Below are positions 40,993 through 43,874 of a DNA stretch of 43,874 bases, one piece after another. A program made the position numbers and the translations under genes. The notes beneath the pieces were generated by a model, which worked only from the letters and a program-made list of their open reading frames with translations, ran no database searches and was not told the origin of the DNA. This DNA comes from Actinomycetota bacterium (lineage in GTDB: Bacteria > Actinomycetota > Aquicultoria > SKW223): positions 1-43,874 of the forward strand of contig JAOADC010000018.1 of NCBI GenBank assembly GCA_026417515.1, in the 5' to 3' direction. Numbering within the stretch: position 1 is the first letter of the stretch; each line of letters starts with the position of its first letter.

Positions 40993-41967
40993 ATGTCTAT
41001 TGCTTTTTTTGGAACCGCCCTCGTTGACATAATACTCACAGAACTTTCTGAGAAATTGGAGCATGAATCCCTCTATGCTGCCAGATACCACCAAGTCTTT
41101 CCAGGTGGAAAAGCAATAAACCAAGCTGCCTGTGCCTCTCTTTTTGGTTCAAAAACCAAAATTCTTGCCAGAGTTGGTTCAGATGAATTTGGAAACCTGA
41201 TAAGAATCGAGATAGAAAAAAAGGGGGTTGAAACAGATTCTCTTCTAATCGATTATGCTCTGCCAACAGGATTTGTCGTGCTGGTACCAGAGACGAACAG
41301 CAATTTCAAGTCAATCCTTGTTTCTTACGGGGCATCTCTAAAGATCAGTGAATTTGAACTCAAGAAAGTAGAAAACCATCTACTCAATTCAAAAATAATG
41401 GTTGGGGGACTTGAATTAAACATTGGTTTAGTAAAAGAACTTCTTACAAAAGCAAAAAGGAAAGGGATGATTACAATCATTGATCCTTATCCCCCCGAAA
41501 AGGCAGACGTAGAAGTTTTAGCGCTTGCTGATATCATCACACCTAATAGAGAGGAAGGTTCAATAATCAGCGGAAGGGACATAAGGAGTATTTTTGCTGC
41601 CAAAATGGCAGTCAAAGAGTTGCTCAAAATGGGTATAAAAAACGTCTGCTTAAAACTTGGAGCCGATGGTATAGTTATTGGAAATAAGGATAGCATCGAA
41701 TATGTTAAACCAGTTAAGGTTCAGGCAATCGATCCCACAGGTGGCGGAGATGTTTTTGCTGGAGTTCTGTGCTCTCTAATCCTTAGAGGGCATTCAGTGA
41801 TAGAATCTTCCAAAATAGCCAACTATGCCAGCGCCCTTTCAGTAACAAGACAGGGTGCCTTTAATTCAATTCCTCTGCCCACAGAGGTAATGGAGTTTAT
41901 GATACATAGATCTGCAGAAGAAAACTTGATTAAAATAATTGATGATCTTGTTCATCAGAAGGCATAA
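40993..41967 (+). CDS. PfkB-family carbohydrate kinase (ribokinase-like)
   Basis: It has the N-terminal PfkB signature PGGKAINQAACASLFG near residue 38 and the C-terminal catalytic motif DPTGGGDVFAGVL near 249, in which the Asp of GGGD is the base. The first motif GGKAxNxA favours ribokinase. It phosphorylates a sugar or nucleoside using ATP, and may feed the pentose phosphate genes nearby. Start: ATG 40993 with AGGA 8 bases upstream is preferred over the track's TTG at 40975 (within yjbQ). The 3' end overlaps the convergent DUF72 gene by 38 bases. Confidence 0.88.
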   Translation: MSIAFFGTALVDIILTELSEKLEHESLYAARYHQVFPGGKAINQAACASLFGSKTKILARVGSDEFGNLIRIEIEKKGVETDSLLIDYALPTGFVVLVPETNSNFKSILVSYGASLKISEFELKKVENHLLNSKIMVGGLELNIGLVKELLTKAKRKGMITIIDPYPPEKADVEVLALADIITPNREEGSIISGRDIRSIFAAKMAVKELLKMGIKNVCLKLGADGIVIGNKDSIEYVKPVKVQAIDPTGGGDVFAGVLCSLILRGHSVIESSKIANYASALSVTRQGAFNSIPLPTEVMEFMIHRSAEENLIKIIDDLVHQKA

Positions 41968-42877
41968 AAATTTTTAGAGGTTCTCTGTCTTCGAGAACAT
42001 TTAACATATCAGCAAGCATTCTGGCATTTTTTAACGCATAGTAAGCAAAACAGTTATTGAAGAGCAAGTAAACGTTTTCTACCGTTTCTTTTAGTTTTCC
42101 GATCCCATCGGCAAAGGGCTTCAATTCTTCCTCTGAATAAAGGTAACGAAATCTTTCCTGAACTGATACGCCCTTTTTTAACCAGTTGTCTCTGTTCCTT
42201 CCATGAAACCTGAAATAAACATTATCATCAGTAACTTCGAAAACAGTTGGAATGGAACCATAGATGCCCACCTGAGGTTCATCAACAATCACAAAAGCAA
42301 ATTTCAATTCTCTTAAGATTGAAAAGGTATCATTCCTCTCGCTCTTAAGTAGCCAAGTTCCGTTTCTAAACTCGATTGCAATCTTTGCATCAGGAAGCAA
42401 ATTTCGTATTTCATACAGATAGTAAAGATTTTCGTTGTTCTTCTTAAACCAGGGTGGAAATTGAAAAAGCAGATATCCTAATTTACTCGTATTTTTAAGT
42501 GGCATAAGCGATAACCAGAACATTCTAAAGCACTGTTCCTTCAATTCTTCGTTTGGAAATCCATACAACACTTCTTGATCGAAGCCAGATGGAAGGTAAC
42601 TTATCAAGGTTCGACCAAGACTTATCAATGGAGTTGGATGAAGGGTCATCAGTCTGAAAGCCTTGAAGTGAATTATGAAATCATCTGGTGTCCTTGATGC
42701 AAAAAGAAGAGAATTTCGTTCTGAAGGCATGCCGTAAAATGAACTATCGATTTCAACTGTGTTAAAGAATCTGGCGTAATAACTTAATCTATCTTTTGGC
42801 GCTAGCGTTTTAGGATAAAAGTATGGTATAACACTCTTATCAGCGAAACTACTGGTTCCTATGAAAATCTTTCCCAT
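41930..42877 (-). CDS. DUF72 TIM-barrel protein
   Basis: The 315-residue protein opens with IFIGTSSFADKSVIPYFYP and YYARFFNTVEIDSSFYG near residue 35. Further on are LLFQFPPWFKK near 140 and IAIEFRNGTWL near 169, plus YFRFHGR near 226, all standard DUF72 (YecE-like) features. Function is not established. The ATG with AAGGAAGG lies inside the end of the upstream DedA-PAP2 gene (29-base overlap). Its last residues overlap the convergent sugar kinase gene. Confidence 0.85.
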   Translation of the reverse strand: MGKIFIGTSSFADKSVIPYFYPKTLAPKDRLSYYARFFNTVEIDSSFYGMPSERNSLLFASRTPDDFIIHFKAFRLMTLHPTPLISLGRTLISYLPSGFDQEVLYGFPNEELKEQCFRMFWLSLMPLKNTSKLGYLLFQFPPWFKKNNENLYYLYEIRNLLPDAKIAIEFRNGTWLLKSERNDTFSILRELKFAFVIVDEPQVGIYGSIPTVFEVTDDNVYFRFHGRNRDNWLKKGVSVQERFRYLYSEEELKPFADGIGKLKETVENVYLLFNNCFAYYALKNARMLADMLNVLEDREPLKIFMPSDEQDHQLF

Positions 42878-43874
42878 ATGAAGCAGCCTTCCTTCTTAAT
42901 AGACCTTTTTCGTAAAAGTAGACCCAGAAAGAGAAAACAGTAAATGAAACAGCATAACCACCCAGGACATCGACAGGCCAGTGGTAGCCAAAGTAAAGCC
43001 TGGATAATCCAACACCAAGCGGTATGGCAAAAAACAAAAAGGATAGCCATTTAAGCCTTCCTTTTGATTCCCTGAATATTATCCACCCGAGTACCCAGAA
43101 AATGAGCGAAGATGCAACCACATGTCCACTGGGAAAACTGAAACTTCTCAAGGGCTCAACTATTAAGGGTATCTTTGGCCTCTCTGTTCTTATAACTATC
43201 TTTAATATTGCACTCAAAAGGTTTGAGATCGCAACAGCAACAGCAAAAAGAAGACCTTCGTAATATCTTTTTCTCAAAATAAAAGCGAAGAGAGCAGCTA
43301 TGATGGTGAAGGTAACAAAATAACCAGATCCAAATGCAGTAAAAATGGCAAAAACAATTGTAAGAAAATCGTTACTCATTGAAGAAAGGAAACGAAGTAT
43401 CTCAAGTTCAAAGATAATATCTGCCTGCCTGGCTTCTCTGCTAAGGTAAACGATGAGACCCAGGCCTGATAGAAAAGAAAGACTGAGAAGAAGTTCGCCT
43501 GCATACCTTCTACTTAAATTTTGAGCAGCCTTTACAGTACTCGTGATTACCTTACGACCTACAAGTACTGCAACTATTGAAAGAAAGAGAATTACCCCTC
43601 CACGACCTATATACTTCTCGACCAATGAGAAACTTTCACCCAGGTAAAATCCACCAAGTGCAAAGACAAGTGTCCAGGCAGATGCTCCAAGAAAATCAAA
43701 AAAAATAAACTCTCTAAATCTGGTTTTTGATGCACCTGAAAGAAAGGGTGCAGCTGCTCTTAAGAAACCGACAAACCTGGCGATTACCATTGTTTTTGCG
43801 CCGTAGCGGTCAAAAAATTCTTTTGTTTTTTCAATATAAGATGATGGTAAAAATCTGTTTCTCTTGAATTTTTC
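42849..43874 (-). CDS. DedA-like and PAP2 phosphatase fusion (5' end off window)
   Basis: The track starts at 43790, but the frame stays open to the window edge, adding EKFKRNRFLPSS...FFDRYGAKT, so this is a partial gene of at least 341 residues. The first part has the DedA/VTT pattern (RYGAKTMVIARFVGFLR, then SAWTLVFALGGFYLG). The second part is a PAP2 phosphatase with KIVIRTERP, SFPSGH and SRLYFGYHWPVDVLGG, the three catalytic motifs. Together they suggest a membrane enzyme for lipid phosphates such as undecaprenyl pyrophosphate, joined to a lipid-scrambling DedA part. Such fusions are known. Confidence 0.88.
   Translation of the reverse strand, partial: EKFKRNRFLPSSYIEKTKEFFDRYGAKTMVIARFVGFLRAAAPFLSGASKTRFREFIFFDFLGASAWTLVFALGGFYLGESFSLVEKYIGRGGVILFLSIVAVLVGRKVITSTVKAAQNLSRRYAGELLLSLSFLSGLGLIVYLSREARQADIIFELEILRFLSSMSNDFLTIVFAIFTAFGSGYFVTFTIIAALFAFILRKRYYEGLLFAVAVAISNLLSAILKIVIRTERPKIPLIVEPLRSFSFPSGHVVASSLIFWVLGWIIFRESKGRLKWLSFLFFAIPLGVGLSRLYFGYHWPVDVLGGYAVSFTVFSFWVYFYEKGLLRRKAASYGKDFHRNQ

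Noticed and set aside
1-43874. CRISPR arrays, tRNAs, transposases or phage genes
   Set aside because: No regularly spaced repeats, no TTCGA-type tRNA arms and no recombinase or capsid-like proteins were found on either strand.

Overview
The window looks like the chromosome of a low-GC (by eye, mid-to-upper 30s percent), probably thermophilic bacterium. Bacterial hallmarks are a division and cell-wall (dcw) cluster, a type-A-like RNase P RNA, meso-diaminopimelate-type MurE, chemotaxis and HD-GYP signalling genes, and lipoboxes. Thermophily is suggested by TtuA (2-thiolation of tRNA position 54) and by an archaeal-type family B DNA polymerase. TTG and GTG start codons are common, and several genes appear to be transcribed without a leader. 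The phylum cannot be fixed from this sequence; an uncultivated, deep-branching anaerobic lineage is the likeliest guess. No tRNA, 16S or 23S rRNA, CRISPR array, transposase or phage gene was seen.

Layout. 1-7073 (minus): mraZ-rsmH-ftsL-ftsI-murE-murF-mraY, tightly overlapping, with mraY cut by the window edge. 7074-7567: a 494-base gap with a candidate MraZ operator, a 27-codon hydrophobic mini-gene and a strong hairpin. 7568-9497 (plus): HD-GYP membrane protein and a DUF5317 protein. 9481-12026 (minus): a CDP-alcohol phosphatidyltransferase-like protein, two membrane proteins of unknown role and a DEDD exonuclease. About 12142-12297 (plus): a promoter-driven structured RNA with a 6S-like rod shape. 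12296-14229 (minus): tandem WYL regulators (PafB/PafC-like). 14328-15539 (plus): a small chemoreceptor. 15536-19064 (minus): a flavin reductase, a bPH2 membrane protein and a polar amino-acid ABC importer. 19148-24110 (minus): a DMT exporter and a Gld-type ABC system (DUF4340, fused GldF/GldG, ATPase). 24137-26470 (minus): TrmO, a receiver-like protein, RNase P RNA and TtuA. 26502-27218 (plus): a structured leader, a 44-residue membrane peptide and an HTH-like protein. 27215-32087 (minus): NAD synthetase, a flavoprotein, a small cytochrome c lipoprotein, DNA polymerase B and a DUF554 protein.

32157-35209 (plus) is the most unusual segment. It encodes a DUF255 thioredoxin-like protein, a 78-residue CxxC protein, and a radical SAM/SPASM enzyme with an N-terminal PqqD-like segment. 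These are followed by a 20-residue Ser/Cys peptide gene that the ORF track misses, with a strong ribosome binding site and a perfect terminator right after it. This looks like a compact peptide-modification (RiPP-like) operon, which I infer to be the candidate novel system of the window.

35220-38932 (minus): transaldolase, transketolase and a ribulose-phosphate 3-epimerase homologue (non-oxidative pentose phosphate pathway); the last two carry unusual changes at key residues. 39004-43874: a GNAT-like protein, CrcB plus DUF190 (fluoride export), a MazG-like hydrolase, YjbQ, a PfkB sugar kinase, a DUF72 protein and a DedA-PAP2 fusion cut by the right edge.
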